NCBI GenBank assembly: GCA_963969395.1
Contig: OZ017797.1
Coordinates: forward strand, 35,402,001-35,466,000
Direction: 5' to 3'
DNA from: Pseudoscleropodium purum
Lineage: Eukaryota > Streptophyta > Bryopsida > Hypnales > Brachytheciaceae
Length of the DNA: 64,000 nt
Made by a program: the position numbers and the translations under genes. Below are positions 12,004-23,883 of the stretch, piece after piece. The notes under the pieces are model-generated. The model did not search any database. It was not told the DNA's origin and was given only the letters and a program-made list of their open reading frames with translations. Within the stretch, counting starts at the first letter, position 1. Each line of letters begins with the position of its first letter.

Positions 12004-13428
12004 TTGAACTTCAAACCTCAAACCTCATTTATGAAGTTCAAGGTTCAAACCTTGATGAAAGCATATGCTATATGGTACCATCAATGTGATAAGTGTCACA
12101 TGATAATGCCATGTGAATATTTTGGAGTGTCTCTGTGACATTGCTATGTGGCAACTGAGGATTCATTACTTAATTGTGAAAAAATATTTTAATGTAACCA
12201 AGTTAACAAAAAAATCAACATTTTTAGGTTTAAAAGTATCCAAATCAACAAAAAATATCAATACTTTTATGTTGAGTTTTGTTAATTTAGTTATTGTATT
12301 TTTCTATTAGTGTATAAATTTTTTTGATTAAGTTACTATATATTTTGATTTCAAATATATTGAGATTATTTAGGTTTGAGGCTTAAAATTGAAATGTGTT
12401 AAAATAAGTTGAAGTCTTGAAGATTGTCCTCTAGTAGAGATGTACCAAAACGAAATTTTTTTATTTTATAAATCTATTCCTTATTTAATGATAACTTGCC
12501 CTTCAATTACATAAGATTTAAGACAATATTTATTATAATGAATTGGACGGATTGTTTTTGCAAAGTTTTACAATTCAATTGATTCATTAAGACAGGAATT
12601 AAGAATGTTGTAAGGATTAAACCATCTCATTTTAAATATTCTTAGAAACTTTTGAAATTAACTATCATATAATAATACCAAATTATTGCGTTGTAATTTC
12701 TTAGGCTTTAATGTATTATTATAGTAATTTTTTCTATGATTTTGCATTGCTAAAATATTTAAGCAAGTTACTCTCTTTATTTCATTCAATTTTTTTAATA
12801 TAATATATCTTTCCATTAAAGATACTTCATCTCTTAATTTAAGTTCAATTGTAATTTTTAAAGATCAGACTTCCAATTCTTTAGGTAGAATTACTTTTTA
12901 ACTATAAAATATTAAAAAAAGGTATTTTTAATAATAACTTTGTAAGCTTTTCTATAAGCCTACAAGGCATTGTCTAGTAGAGAGTATTTACCTTGGAAAA
13001 TCATGAGGATTTTGGTTGCAACTAGAAATGGTTTAAAAATGAAAAAATCATAGCATTATAAAAGCAAGTAAATTTGTCATCTACAAATTCACCCTACTAA
13101 CAATCTACAATGTAATAAAAAAGATAAAGATGAAAAAGAACTTGTCACTTCAAATCCATCAACTAAATTAAAATAATTTGAGAATTAAAAAAGCATTTCT
13201 AGAAAATGACATTCAAATTAAGAAAGAATCAACATATTTTTGTTGATTTGAATATTACAATGTTTGTTTTCACATTTCTTTTAATGGTAACATTTTTTTT
13301 GTTTACTTAAATAATGCAATGATGAAATTAATAGATTTTTGTTGAATATTTTTGGAATCTTTTAGAATCTTCATTGTGTAATGTATATTTCTTTTAAATT
13401 AAGTATTCATGTACAATTTGGAACCCAT
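12004..13428. other. AT-rich intergenic DNA
   Basis: No gene seen. The first 60 bases hold a small direct and inverted repeat (CTTCAAACCTCAAACCTC and TTCAAGGTTCAAACCTTGA). Nothing else was recognised. Confidence 0.45.
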
Positions 13429-13990
13429 TAAATTCAGTAGACTTTGGAGATAATTTGTGCATAATAAATGAATTTTTTTCAAAAAACTTTCAACTCAATA
13501 AAGTTGTGAAATTGAATCAACTTTCATTTCTAACAATCCGCTTGAAATTTCAATTTTTCAATTAGAAATTATAAATGAAATTTAGAGGAGTGTTGGAATT
13601 TTGTTTTAAAAATTCAGGAAACTTTAGAATCCATTTTGGAATAATAAAAGAATTTTTTGGAAAAAATCTTTGAAAAAAAAGAAATTAAAAATTTGAGAAA
13701 TCTTTCATCTCCAATAATTTATATGAAGTTTTCATCCTCATATTAAAATTTATGAACAAAATTCAGAGAAGATATTCAAAAATGTTAAGAATGTCAAAAA
13801 TAATGATTTTTCCAACTTCTCTCTAAAATTTTTTCAGAACTTTTGAATAAAGTCTCTAAACCTCAAATGGAATTTTAAAGATGAAAGATTGTTTGAATTA
13901 TCAATTTTTATTAGTTTAAAATGTTTTCAAAAAAGTTCTTCTACTTTGTCAAAACAACCTCCAAAGTTTGTTGAATTTATATAAAAATAA
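13429..13990. mobile_element. Palindromic MITE, copy P2, apparently self-nested
   Basis: The left end (TCAGTAGACTTTGGAGATAA) and right end (CAACCTCCAAAGTTTGTTGA) match the ends of the copy at 8563-8925. The inner words CAACAATCCGCTTGAAATTTC and AATGAATTTTTTTCAAAAAA also match. The copy is longer than the others (about 560 bp), and a second set of arms begins near 13615, suggesting one family member inserted into another. Non-coding. Confidence 0.5.
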
Positions 13991-14753
13991 TTTTCAACAC
14001 CTATCTCCATTTTGTTTCTAACTTTTGATTGAAGGATTAACATCTTCAAGGGATTATTATATTTTGAAGTTCAAAGTTCTTTAAAATTTAGTTATAGAAT
14101 TTAGAAATGTTGATTCCAATTATGATTAATTTGTAGTTTTGTAATAAATGATGAAAATCCAATGTTATTATTTTTTCTTCAACGATATTTGAAATTGAGT
14201 TATAAAAAGATATCAAACTTTATTTAAGAGTACAAATTTTACAACTACCAATAAATTAAACACCTTTATAATTTTGATCTCATTAATCAAAATAGACTAC
14301 TTCAAAGATTTTTATATAAAAATAAATTTAGGAATACAAATTGAAATGTTTATTTTTATAAAAATGATATTTTTAGGATTTTTTTGGAATTTCCAAGTTC
14401 CCCAAAGATTAATGAAAATTACATATAGTATAGTAACTTTCCAATTACGTGATTAAAAATTATAAAAGTTTTTGTGCCTTAAAGCTACTCTTTGGGCACA
14501 TGTCTTGTGAAAACTTTAAAGTAAAGAAATTTAAATGTTGTCCCAAGTGCTTGGGTTTTATCCAAATTATTTACCGAAAATGTGTATGTTAATCCTAAAA
14601 CTTGTAATTTTCCTTTACATGTTGAAGAAATATGTTGGAAATTTATATACTAAAAACTTAAAAAAAAAATTCATATTCATACTTTAAGGAAATAATATAT
14701 AGATAAAAAAAAATTTAGTAGCTTAATCATTCACAAATTGGTGCTTTTAAAAA
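13991..14753. other. AT-rich intergenic DNA
   Basis: No supported gene. The 60-codon frame at 14274-14456 is of the size and composition expected by chance in such DNA. Confidence 0.45.
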
Positions 14754-15108
14754 TCAGCAAACTTTAAGTGCCGTTTTCACATAGTAAACAATTTTTTTCT
14801 TTTAAACTTTCAACTACAAAAAGTTGAAGATGAAAATACCTTTTATCTTTAGAATTTTGTTTGCAATTTGAAGTCTTATGTAAAAAGTGATCGACAAAAT
14901 TCAAATAGGGGTTGGAATGGCCATTTTTTTTTGACACTTTTAAACACCTTCTTTGAATTTTATCCATAACTTTTTATTAAAAACTCCAAATTGCAAACAA
15001 ATTTTTGGAAATAAAAGTTACCTTCATTTTCCAACTTTTCTTGGTTGAAAGTTTTAAAAATAAGTTAGTTTACTATGTGAAAACGGCCCCTAAAGTCTGC
15101 TGACTTTA
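14754..15108. mobile_element. Palindromic MITE, copy P3
   Basis: The left end (TCAGCAAACTTTAAGTGCCG, then TTTTCACATAGTAAAC) pairs with the right end (GTTTACTATGTGAAAACGGC, ending in GTCTGCTGA) over about 35 bp with few mismatches. Inner arms pair as well: TTTGCAATTTGAAGTC with ACTCCAAATTGCAAAC, and the flanks of the central GGTTGGAATGGCC. The whole element is one long hairpin of about 355 bp. The frame on the minus strand at 14764-14967 is a by-product of the hairpin. Confidence 0.75.
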
Positions 15109-15176
15109 CAAGGCAAATGCAAAAACAATGAAAAAGTAGTTGAATAAAAAACATGTATTTACATAGACATGTGAAT

Positions 15177-15330
15177 ATATTGGTGGTTCATTGGTACATG
15201 ACCTTGGAATTTCACATCTAAAGTTTCGGGTTCAAACCCTAGAGGTGACTTGCCTATGTGGCTTGCTTATGTGGCTTGCCTATGTAGCGGGTATCACGTA
15301 GTAGTTCTTCATTGGTCAAATTTTTTGATA
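15177..15330 (+). repeat. tRNA-derived SINE-like unit with A and B boxes
   Basis: TGGTTCATTGG (15184-15194) fits the Pol III A box and GGTTCAAACCC (15229-15239) fits the B box exactly. The start-to-start distance of 45 bases is as in a tRNA. The flanking arms do not pair as an acceptor stem, so it is not a functional tRNA gene. Downstream are three copies of a 13-mer, CTTGCCTATGTGG (15249-15287). I infer a SINE head or an old tRNA pseudogene. Confidence 0.55.
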
Positions 15331-17504
15331 AATGAGATTAAAATTGGTGAATTTAATTGGTGAAAATGAACACCATTTTGTTTCCAAATCAACATTTTCA
15401 TGTTGCCAAATTAATATTTTTTTGCTATGCTTAACAAAAAAGTGTTTATTTTCATGTCTAAATCAATTTTTTTTTTCTATGCAGTGTCTTAGTCAAGTAA
15501 GTCAATACGTCTAAATCAATACAAAAATGAACAAAAAAAATCAACATTTTTTTGTCACTTTGAACGTTGAATTTTCTAAAAATAAAGTCATAGTTGTGTT
15601 AAATCTTCACCGTTGTAAAATTGCTCCTTATTGACCTATTATATATAACTTTAAATTGATTCATAGTTCAAAATAGGATTAAAAAATCACGAATTTTGAA
15701 TATATAAAATGGGATGATTAGACTATAAGATGAACTGTTAAAAAAATTGGCTTTTAAATTTCAAATTCACGTTGGTAAATAATTGTGCCTTGTCAATAGA
15801 AAACAAAAAAAAAATACAACTATATAAGTGATGAATCACACTTCATTGTGTTCACAATATAAATGATGTTACGTAATGGTTTCATCTATGTAGCTCGCAA
15901 GAACAAAGTTTACAAGAAAAGACAAGCCATAATGCACAAGTCTTTAAAGTTTTTAAAGCCTTTCCAACTTCAAACTCCAACTTCTACTCTTTTGTTGAAC
16001 TTTGAATTGTTGTTGAAGTTTTATCTAAAATTTAAATGAAATGAATGATGAATTTTTAAAAAGCTTGTATAATTCTTACTTTTCTTCCAAATTTCATCTT
16101 ATTTTAAATCTCTATTCAATTTCAATGGCCATTAAAAGTTTTGACCTTAATAAAAAAGGGACATCACACCCTTCTTCATTTTGTTATTCACAACTCACTT
16201 GTACAAAGTTTAAATAGAATGAGTGATAAATATATGAAAAATTAATATAATTTTTTACACTCCCTTCAAATTTTGTTGCAAATCAAAGAGTTGTTTGTCT
16301 TCTATAGCTAATTGAAGTCTTTGCCTATTTTGAAAAATAACAATAGACCTTCTTCTATTCAAGTTAATATAACTTTTGATTAACAACTTTAAATTAAACA
16401 GATAAAATCAATTTGAAAACATAACATTATGATACACAACTTTTTTAAATTTTATTTTAAAATTCTTCAAATACAGTATATTATAGCCTCCATATTGATC
16501 ATAAAATTAATTTCAAGCCCTTAGTTAGAAGACAAATCAATTCAAAGTTATTAGAAGGCAAATTATTTAAATATTTTTTTCGTACAACTTTTAAATTACA
16601 AAATTATTTAAAAAACACTCCAAATATGAAATGAAGAATTAAAAATTAATATATATTTAATAAAAAAAATAGAGATTAACAATAGAAGTAAAAAATAGAA
16701 GTAAATTAATAGAATTCCAATTAGAATATTATTCTATCTATAAGAACTTGAGAATGCATTTGATAATAGCAACGACATAATCGTTACAATTTACCTTAAA
16801 CCCTTACTTAAAAAATTGATTGGTCCCTTTAATCATCGTTAGTGACTACAACTCCCCTTAATAGGCTTAACCATGCAATAATATTGATCGTTGTTTAAAC
16901 CTTTAAAATATTTTTTAAATGTTACTTCATGATCGGCGGGCTTAATACAACAAACGTGCAACATAGTCACCACAATTCAAACATAATATCAAAGATTTTT
17001 GTGTCATTTTTTTTTTTCAAATAAGATTGTTTTTGTCGTTGTCTTGTTGAGAAGGCTCTACTTCATTTTATGATTGCCCATGTAGTAATGAAAGATCCAA
17101 CAGTAATTGAAGTTGATTTAGTAGTTGCGATAAAGAAAATTCAAATTCACACTTTAGTTGAAATTTTTCATCTTGAAACTTAAGAAACCCCTTGAATTTT
17201 ATATAATATAATTTAAGTGAAAAACAAAACAAAATTATTAAATACAATGAAGCACTAAAGTGAATTCTTTTTTTTTATAGTTGTTTGTCACAATAGTAAA
17301 CTGTAAAAGGTGCCACCTTAAAACCATTTTAAATGATGTTATCTTCTTTATTATATTATAAATATCAAAATTCATTTAAATCATATAATTATACATATTT
17401 TTATATAATGTCTATATTTACAGCACAATATTGTCATTCTTATTAAACAACAAATCTACTTCATTCTATTGCAAGAAATATGAATTTTTCTCCTATTGGC
17501 TAGC
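15331..17504. other. AT-rich intergenic DNA
   Basis: No gene or element boundary recognised. Part of the phrase near 16730-16880 (ATTCTATCTATAAGAACTTG..., CTTAAAAAATTGATTGG..., CTTAATAGGCTTAACCATG) resembles 22025-22160 inside the LTR-like element (CATTCCATCTACAAGAACTTG, TTGATAGGCTTAAGACA). About 16.7-17.3 kb may therefore be a more decayed copy of part of that element. Confidence 0.45.
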
Positions 17505-17512
17505 ATTACGAC

Positions 17513-17813
17513 CAGGGTTGACGAATCTCTACGTCCGCCCGAAAAAGGCGTCCATAACTCGGACGTCCGTCCTCACGGAAGCCAGCGGATGCAGCGTCCC
17601 TCCGCCGTCGGAAGGGGGACGGGCAGGGCGGACGGATAAGGCAGACAGCCCGAGGCGGACGCCCAGATCATGTGGACTAGATTAGTCCGTGTGTCGATTG
17701 GATGGCCGTAACCAGGCGGACGGGGCGGACGGCGTCCGCGAATGTCAGAGGACGCTGCGGACACAGCGTCCGCGTCCAGACGTCCCGGACGTTCGACCAT
17801 CCTGTCAACCCTG
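17513..17813 (-). mobile_element. GC-rich non-autonomous hAT element (MITE), copy M1
   Basis: 301 bp, starting CAGGGTTGACGAATC and ending CCTGTCAACCCTG, flanked on both sides by the perfect 8-bp duplication ATTACGAC (17505-17512, 17814-17821). The CAGGG terminus and 8-bp duplication are hAT hallmarks. The interior is dense in GTCCG/CGGAC words and CpG, with far higher GC than the surroundings. No open reading frame encodes a transposase; long frames here are GC artefacts. Orientation is called relative to copy M4. Confidence 0.93.
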
Positions 17814-17821
17814 ATTACGAC

Positions 17822-19380
17822 ATACATGTGTTATTTTTTTGTCAATTTGAATGTAAAAATGAATTGTCAATCTTAATACCCATTGCTAACTGTTACGTAG
17901 TAGTGGCCAAAACTAGTACTATATTAAGAGATCAAACTACTATGTCCACATAGACTAAGCTACCACATCAATGAAAATATTGGTACTAGGATTTGAACTT
18001 AAAACTTTGGTCTTCTAAATTTCAATAGTAATTCTGTTTTATAAAAGACATAATTTAAATAATGACACCATAATGAAAGAAATTGATATTCTAAAATTGT
18101 ACTATTATATGCTGCCAACAATGGAAAAAAAATCTTCAAGATTTTTTATAATAACGTTGTCGTTATGAGTAGACAAATGAAAATTTCAACATTAGAAGAT
18201 CTCTCTTTTTGTTCTTATTTTTTTTTAGAAAAAGAATGTGACATTCAAGAGCTTATCGTTCAATTTCGCTTATGAAACACTTTCATCAAATCTTTTTCAA
18301 AAGAATGAATGAAAAATTGTTATAATTTACAATATATAAATTTTTTTTACTATGTATCATTTAAAAAATCAGCATTAGTACATTAAAGATTAAAAACATC
18401 CACATTTTATTAAATACTCATTCAGTTTAATTTATTAAGTGCTACTTATCATAATAAAAACATAACCAGGATATACAAAATCGAAAGACTTAAGGGCTTC
18501 CCATCCTTGCACATGAAACCAATAAGTGAACTTTTTGTCTAATAGAAGATCTATTTATTCAATATAATATGCACTTCCTTGCCAATCTTATTAAAGTAAA
18601 GATTTTTTGGAGCAAATTTTTACTATAAAGTAATACAAATTTTTCATAAATACTGGGAATATTTGGTGTATTACTCTTCTTTTTTCAATGGATGAAATTA
18701 CTAAAATACTATCAAAAGTTGGGACAATATTACTCTATTTAAGATTAATGTATATATTTTTATTTTTTTAAGATGAATAAATGAATTTTCACATGTGTAT
18801 TATAAGTTTCATCAATTTCTATGCACATATGTAAATAATTAGCTTCAATTGTAGTCTCTATAGTGAAGATCATTGCTCCAAATAAATGAAATAAAATAAC
18901 CTGCACCAAATTTAAATCACTTTTTGTTGTGAATGAGACAAACTCAACCTAAAACAAAAGTAAACCGTACATGTGGCCATGTTGGCTGTTGGCATCCCCG
19001 AATGGATTTCATCACCATTGAAGTAGCAAGTTGGAAGGGACTGAATTTCTTAAAAATTGAGTAGTTGGTCGCATCAGTTTTGGCTCCTTGAGGTTGACTA
19101 CACATGAGGTTTTTCTAAGAACTTGAGTGCCATGCCTTTGAAATCATGATAACTGTAGTTTAGATTTTGTCTAATTTACCAAAAATCCAAAATTAAGTAT
19201 AGGGGTTCCAAATTTCTAGGGGAATGGTCAAATCATCTATTGTTCTATGGCTAAAATCACATGTATATTAGATTTAAGGAAATATGTATATATATATATA
19301 AGTTTTTTAGTTTATAAAGTTAGGTTTTTCACTCGTATTCCTAGGGATTTAAATTTTGTTGACAGTCCTTTACAGATGTA
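17822..19380. other. AT-rich intergenic DNA
   Basis: No supported gene. A somewhat richer patch near 18900-19130 has no open frame on either strand. A (TA)n run lies at about 19287-19300. Confidence 0.45.
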
Positions 19381-19770
19381 TGCAGACACAATGAATGATG
19401 TCACAATCCTATATAGTGTTCTAAAGGTGGGCAACACATCTTTGGCAACATGTCAGACTAGGCAACACATCTTATACATGGATGCAATCTATGATCTAAA
19501 CATATATATATAAGATAATACTTTTTAAAATATACAAATAATTATTTAATTAACACTTTTTTATGTGTTGGGCAATAAGGCTAGTAATTGCTCTTTCTGA
19601 GCTTTTCGAATTTCTGTGCAAAATGACTACACGTGGGCAATACGTCCAATATGTAAGGTATGAAATGTTTAGGATAAAATACCAGATTCTTAGTCTTTAA
19701 GCTTTCTCCTTTCTTTTAAGATTGGGCAACAAGTCTCAGGGCAATAGATCCAAAACCATAGGGTGAGTCG
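19381..19770 (+). repeat. Scattered degenerate GGGCAAYANGTCY repeats
   Basis: A short word recurs: GGGCAACACATCT, AGGCAACACATCT, GGGCAATAAGGCT, GGGCAATACGTCC, GGGCAACAAGTCT and GGGCAATAGATCC, all on the + strand within about 350 bp. It looks like an old, diverged minisatellite or a repeat-rich element interior. No coding sense. Confidence 0.4.
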
Positions 19771-20024
19771 TCCCTAAACATAGACAAACATATATCAACC
19801 ACAAAGAACATATAATTTCACGTTTCCGTCCAAGTCTAAATTCAAGATATGAATTACAAGTTTTATTTTAGAAGTTGTAGAATAGATATTCTAAACGAGG
19901 TTCACGGCCCAAAGGCCATTCGAAAAAGTTGAACCTTTTTTGTTTTTATTTATTTATTTTGTTTTCGATCAATTCATCTAGATTTTGAGGTCAAAATTTA
20001 AATCTTATTAATGTAATTTAATTT

Positions 20025-20300
20025 ATGGCCCGTAGGTCCTATTGCCGTACCAAAGATCCTAAGACCAAATATATTAGCCCTATGGCCATGCAATGGACCC
20101 AAAACCACAAAAATAAATTCAAAATCCAAAAAACAGACCTTAAAAACGCTGAAATTTACAATTTAATAATCGAATGGCCTACAACTGCGGACTGTAGATC
20201 CTATAACTGCGTGGTGCACCCTATCATCGTGCGGCCAGACCTATGTTCGTAGATTTTGAGCCTTGTAACCGTGAAGTCAAATCCCTAATTTTATTGGAGT
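20025..20300 (+). repeat. Degenerate minisatellite, unit about 21 bp
   Basis: From 20176 on the sequence can be cut into units of about 20-22 bases: ACTGCGGACTGTAGATCCTA, ACTGCGTGGTGCACCCTATC, ATCGTGCGGCCAGACCTATG, then TTCGTAGATTTTGAGCCTTG and ACCGTGAAGTCAAATCCCTA. GCCCGTAGGTCCTATT and GCCGTACCAAAGATCCTAAG near 20027-20062 look like earlier units. The 75-codon frame at 20025-20252 is probably a consequence of the repeat. Confidence 0.4.
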
Positions 20301-22533
20301 AGCTCCGTCCTATTGTTCCAACGTGGGTTTCGACGCCTGCTTTGTCGCGATTAGAAATTTTTGTTGATCAATTCAAATTTGTTGCATTGAAGTTTTGATT
20401 CTCACTCAATTAATCAATCATGATCTAAGCAACCTCTTCCAATTACACATTTGCAAAATTTTGTGAAATTTTATTTTTTGATGAAGAGGACCATGCGCTG
20501 TCGTGTTGAGAGTCTTTGCCTTGGGAAAATGCAGGGTTCTTAGCTGCAACTAATTTAGAGAGGAAAAGGGAGATTGTGGAAAATATGATTTGGTGTTCAA
20601 ATCCATATAAGATCAAAAGTCTTCATCGAGCATATACGAAAGGCCTCCCATCTTCAACTTGTATAATATAATTTGATATACATATGATAAAACATGTTGA
20701 TGTACATGTTTTATATAACTAACTCAAAACATTATAATCCTTAAATTAGATTAAGCCTTAATTAAATTCTGATTAAAACAACTAATCTTAGTTAAGCTAA
20801 TTAATTATAAATAGAGTAGTTAAATTTACTTAAAATAAATAATCTTGGTTAAGATAATTAATCCCTTATACCCTTATCCTTATATACCCTAACCACTTCA
20901 TACCCTTCTCCTATATACCCTTATCCCTTTTAAAATCCATTTCTCTAACCCTTTATTAAGTATAAACCGAACCCAAACTCTCTTCTAAACTTTTAATTAG
21001 CCTTCTAACTTAAAACACCACTACAGTTTCATACAAACTCAGAATGAGACATGCAATAGTTTCACGGAAAGCCACTAAAACACACCATATGTACACCAAA
21101 TGTCGCCTTCAGAAACTCATTTAGCTAGTTGTTATGCACAATCAAAGTTACTACCTACAAAACTTCAAAGCAGCTGACCCTTCATCACCTCAAAGAGCGC
21201 TTTGATTTCATACAAGCTCCAAATGGAATGTGTGATAACTTTATGGAAAGCTAACAACATTACCTATATTCTCTCCAAATCTTAGCTCCAGAAACCAAAT
21301 CACTTGTTCTCCATGCTTGGTCAAAGTCAGTGCATCCTCCAAGTCTCGAAATCAAGTGGCAGCTCTTCACCCTCTTACTCTCCAAGCCATAACTTTCACA
21401 TTCAAACTTCAAATCTAGATTTCTAAAGCTTCATAGAAAACTAATAAGTTTATACACCACTTACTTAAATCTCGTATCCAAAGATTTTATAGAAAAGTTT
21501 TACAAGCCCTCAAAGTTTCGGTCTTCCAAACTTGTGGGCAGCAGATACTATCTCACTTCAACACTCATAACCTTTACATACCAAGTCCAAATAGAATGTG
21601 CTATACTATTTTGGAATCACAATAACAAGATGTACAAATCCTCAAATTTTCATTGAAAAACTCACAATACACACTGAGGTATGGCTCTCCAAACACACTA
21701 TACACTCCAAACAACTAACTTCAAGGAAGAAGGAGAACCCGACCTCTTATCCTCCCTCTAATTCCTCATCAGCCCATGCCTAAGCCACATGGGCATCTAA
21801 AAAACTATTGGCTAATCCCCCTAGTCCACCATCAGCCATATCCATCCCATTCTCTTACCCACAAAGCATCTAAAGTCAACAGAAGGGTAAACTATTTCTA
21901 CCTTTCTTTTACCAAACTTCAAATAAACAAATGAAGTTTGAAAACACTCCAAAATATTAAAATAAAAAAAATCTAAAACTCAAATATATGTCTAAAAGAG
22001 TTAAAAAAGAGTTCCAAGAGGAACATCATTCCATCTACAAGAACTTGAGGATGTATCGGATAGTAACTGCTACATAATCAGCACGGTCTGCTTTAGCTAA
22101 AGGATCAACTGGCCCTTCTAACCAACGTTGTTGGCCACTACTTCTTTTGATAGGCTTAAGACAACAATAGAATTGATTTTCATTCAAGCCTTCAAAGCTC
22201 CTTTCAAATGTCACCTCTCGATTGCTGGGCTCAACACATTCAACCTACAACAAGATTACCAACGTCCGAGCATCTCATTGGAGGTTCCCGTGCCAACATA
22301 GTTCCATCCAAGGTTGTTTTGGTGGTCGAAAAGGCCCAGCTCCCTCTTGTGGATTCCCATGCGGTGGTGCAAGACTCAGTGGTAGAAGAGACTGAGTTGG
22401 CAGTTGAGACAACAAAAACTCAAATTTCGGCTCCGGTTGAATCTCTTCATTTTAAGACTCAGAAAACCCCCTTCAGTTCAACATATTCACTCCAAATTGA
22501 AAGAAAGTACAAAAGAACTACACCAAATTGATT

Positions 22534-22826
22534 AGGGTTGACACGACGTCCGGATGTCCGGGATGTCCGGACGCGGACGCTGTGTCCGCAGCGTCCGCTG
22601 ACATTCGCGGTCTGGCGGACGCAGCGTCCGCCCGATTACGGCCGTCCGATCGACGCGCGGACTGATCTGGTTCGCACGATCTGGACGTCTGCCTCGTCCG
22701 TTCGCCCTGCCCTGTCCGTCTGCTTTCCGACGACGGTCGGGACGCTACGTCCGCTAGAGTCCGTGCGTCTGGACGTCCGAAAAACGGACGCTATTTTGGG
22801 GCGGACATTGAAATTTGTCAACCCTA
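22534..22826 (+). mobile_element. GC-rich hAT MITE, copy M2, nested in LTR-like copy 1
   Basis: 293 bp, TAGGGTTGAC at the left and GTCAACCCTA at the right, with the perfect 8-bp duplication AAATTGAT at 22526-22533 and 22827-22834. Same family as M1. It sits inside the LTR-like element, so it is younger than that insertion. The 114-codon frame through it is a GC artefact. Confidence 0.93.
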
Positions 22827-23022
22827 AAATTGATGAAGCCTTGGGCAACCCTTCTCTTTATAGTTTGTACATTGCGTTGTGAGAAAGCGTCACCTTGAAG
22901 CCTCTTCAAATAATGCCATCATTTACCATATTATTAAAATAAAATTCACTCAAATATAAAAAACAAACATGTAATGTGCATGTATCGAGAAGAGATATAA
23001 ATCTCTTTTGCATGCGTTGTCA

Positions 23023-23265
23023 ATCGCCAAGCCGTGGAAGCCCAGCTAGTAAAGTGCTTTGAGGACCATAGTACTGGTCCGGGTTCAAAACCCATTAGAC
23101 CCGTATGAGCGGGCATATGGCCACATGGCTTGGCACTGCTAGTGAAAACTAAGCAGGTAACTACCAGCTGGCGCCACCTACCCCCCTGAGCATGCGAGAA
23201 GATGTAGAGACTCCAAGTTTCGCGATTATTACCACGGTTCTTCCTCTTCCCCTTTCATTCCTCTC
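23023..23265 (+). promoter_or_regulatory. tRNA-like Pol III block within LTR-like copy 1
   Basis: AGCCCAGCTAGTAAAG (from about 23038) resembles a tRNA A-box region and GGTTCAAAACC (23082-23092) a B box, with tRNA-like spacing. It is followed by GGCTTGGCACTGCTAGTGA. The corresponding block of copy 2 (52308-52556) keeps CGCCAAG, GGTCCGGGTTT and the same TTGGCACTGCTAGTGA, at the same distance from the 3' end. It is therefore part of the element rather than a chance SINE insertion. Confidence 0.55.
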
Positions 23266-23454
23266 ATCTCCTCCCTCCCTTTTATCAATCTTTTTATTTA
23301 TTTATTTATTTATTTTTACTTATATTTCAAAACAAACTTTTGTGACATTTTATAATATATTTACATACTGAGCCATTTTGTAGCACGACAGCGCTGCAAT
23401 TCTAACTTCAGACTCTCAAATTTGATTTGGAATTCAACTTCAATGATCAATCAA

Positions 23455-23883
23455 TCATACACAACGATTATCACAGACCGTAATCAGCAATTGAAGGAAA
23501 ACAAGAATTAAGGCGGCTACTCGCACGTCGAGATTGCCGAATCTAAGGAGTTGCCGATTCTTCTCTTTAGCACTTTCAGCGATCAATTCACCCGCACATG
23601 GAGTTGCGTAAATCTTCCAATTTTGATTTTGGTTCGTGATTGTGAGACTACTTAAATGATAGAAAATCCTGGTTGCCGCAATACCCCATTGATGGATTGC
23701 CACCAAGCTCCGCTTCTTGTTCACAATGTTGACAATCTTTTTGGCTGTTTCTCGCCTCTTGTCTCGAATTTTCAGTTGCAATTGGTCGCACTCCTCTTGG
23801 ATTACTGAGTTGTAGTGACGTTGGTATCCTATTCCCACCAATTCTAGACTGCAAAGCTTCTCTGATCTCGCACTGCGACTCAC
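23455..23883 (-). CDS. Hypothetical 142-codon reading frame
   Basis: The frame begins MSRSARSEKLC, has a basic middle (KIRDKRRETAKKIVNIVNKKR) and ends in a hydrophobic run (VAALILVFLQLLITV), so a C-terminal membrane segment is conceivable. I recognise no family. Upstream on the same strand (23887-24075) is another short frame rich in E/R. It lies just outside the 3' end of LTR-like copy 1, and the DNA is less AT-rich than its surroundings. It could be a remnant of a captured or transposon-borne gene, or chance. Confidence 0.2.
   Translation of the reverse strand: MSRSARSEKLCSLELVGIGYQRHYNSVIQEECDQLQLKIRDKRRETAKKIVNIVNKKRSLVAIHQWGIAATRIFYHLSSLTITNQNQNWKIYATPCAGELIAESAKEKNRQLLRFGNLDVRVAALILVFLQLLITVCDNRCV

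Larger units (their letters stand above)
20499..23390 (+). mobile_element. LTR-like element (solo LTR or TRIM-like), copy 1
   Basis: The element starts TGTCGTGTTGAGAGTCTTTG and ends TTGTAGCACGACA, with TG...CA termini and the 4-bp duplication GCGC (20495-20498, 23391-23394). A second copy at 50848-52664 shares the same ends, the start (TGTCG.G..GAGAG, then a TGCC..GGAAA stretch), degenerate units of about 180 bp (near 21171, 21358 and 21538: GCAGCAGACCCTTC-like, then GATAGCTTTATGGAAAGCTA) and a tRNA-like block about 360 bp before the 3' end. Net length is about 2.6 kb after removing the nested hAT MITE and one copy of its target duplication. No gag or pol is seen, so solo LTR or non-autonomous retroelement are the main readings. 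The 4-bp duplication is shorter than the usual plant 5 bp. Confidence 0.7.

Noticed and set aside
15177..15250. Functional tRNA gene
   Set aside because: A and B boxes are good but acceptor and anticodon stems do not pair.
23284..23320. TTTA microsatellite as an array of interest
   Set aside because: A short simple repeat inside the LTR-like element; common in AT-rich DNA.
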